A stretch of DNA of 22,307 bases, taken from positions 1-22,307 of the IMG/VR virus record IMGVR_UViG_3300025326_000221. One strand, 5' to 3'. This document shows, one piece after another, positions 22,012 through 22,307 of this stretch (within the stretch, counting starts at the first letter, position 1; each line of letters opens with the position of its first letter). The DNA is from a virus. The position numbers and the translations under genes are program-made. Under the pieces are notes generated by a model, which did not search any database, was not told the origin of the DNA, and saw only the letters and a list, made by a program, of their open reading frames with translations.

Positions 22012-22307
22012 TTAGGCTGAGAGAGCGGAGGCGTAGGTCAGGTCCAGGGCGCGCCGCTTGAAGCTGGCGTCCGCCCCGAACAGGATGGAGGAGGCGCGGT
22101 TGGCGATGGGCGCGACTTTCTCCATGTTGCCGAAGGGTTGCTTGTGGAAGTCCACGTACCGGGTGATCGCGTTGTAGAACGCCCAGGCCGTGCCGCGGAT
22201 TTCCGGGAAGGTGTTGCGGTCGTTGTCCTCGAACAGGGCCAGGATGTTCTCGTGGTGCGCGAGGCGGAAGGTCTTGTCCTCGTCGTCGCCATCGTCCCGG
22301 AGGGGGA
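22012..22307 (-). CDS. DUF932-type phage/plasmid protein, C-terminal part (runs off the right edge)
   Basis: Ninety-seven residues end at TAA 22014-22012; the start lies beyond the window. The segment IRGTAWAFYNAITRYVDFHKQ, followed by VAPIANRASSILFGADASFKRRALDLTYASALSA, matches the C-terminal end of the DUF932 (TIGR03299) family, found on plasmids and phages and of uncertain function. The acidic DDGDDEDK section near the visible start is a linker-like region. The next gene begins 91 bases later. Confidence 0.83.
   Translation of the reverse strand, partial: PLRDDGDDEDKTFRLAHHENILALFEDNDRNTFPEIRGTAWAFYNAITRYVDFHKQPFGNMEKVAPIANRASSILFGADASFKRRALDLTYASALSA

Noticed and set aside
22038-22292. 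84-residue minus-strand frame at the right edge
   Set aside because: It is Ser/Thr/Arg/Pro-rich and lies over the DUF932 C-terminus in another frame.
1-22307. tRNA genes, CRISPR arrays, insertion sequences and attachment sites
   Set aside because: No cloverleaf, spaced repeats, transposase or integrase sequence was noticed on either strand; this is by eye only.

Overview
The window looks like part of the genome of a contractile-tailed (myovirus-type) bacteriophage or prophage, from a GC-rich and probably proteobacterial background. This rests on an unbroken set of head, neck, tail and baseplate genes, all on the minus strand, in a classic virion-assembly order. No integrase, replication, lysis or clear host gene is visible, so free phage and prophage cannot be told apart, and the host cannot be named. 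Long open frames on the plus strand are GC-driven shadows; I see no plus-strand gene. Genes are packed with 4-base ATGA/GTGA overlaps, which suggests translationally coupled operons.

Reading in the direction of transcription (right to left): (1) 22307-20237 is an accessory block with the C-terminus of a DUF932-type protein, a SpoVG-like protein, a small zinc-ribbon protein, an unknown protein and a three-cysteine DUF5131 (Gp37/Gp68) protein. (2) 20126-14444 is the DNA and packaging block: a ParB-like/DNA-methyltransferase fusion that overlaps the small terminase, then large terminase, a DUF1073-type portal, a Mu F-like head morphogenesis protein and a small protein. (3) 14443-14300 is the only substantial regulatory gap. 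It holds a good sigma70-type promoter followed by a strong intrinsic terminator whose U-tract abuts the next start codon. (4) 14299-9139 is the capsid and neck block: DUF2213 protease/scaffold with a probable nested scaffold start, cement protein, DUF2184 major capsid protein, an unknown, a DUF4054 connector and three neck/tail-completion proteins. (5) 9129-5081 is the tail block: DUF3383 sheath, tube, tail assembly chaperone with a -1 slippery site, and a short tape measure. (6) 5081-1 is the baseplate block: Dit-like protein, plug, hub, Gp138-like spike, a small unknown, gpW/gp25, baseplate J and the start of a glycine-rich tail-tip/adhesin protein that runs off the window.

The most noteworthy observations are: the promoter-leader-terminator arrangement that could gate capsid expression; the TTTTTTC programmed frameshift in the tail chaperone; a lambda C/Nu3-like internal start for the scaffold; an 11-G tract inside the putative receptor-binding protein; and one small domain that recurs in the cement, sheath and baseplate J proteins. 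Family names are from recognition of conserved sequence patterns, not from a database search.
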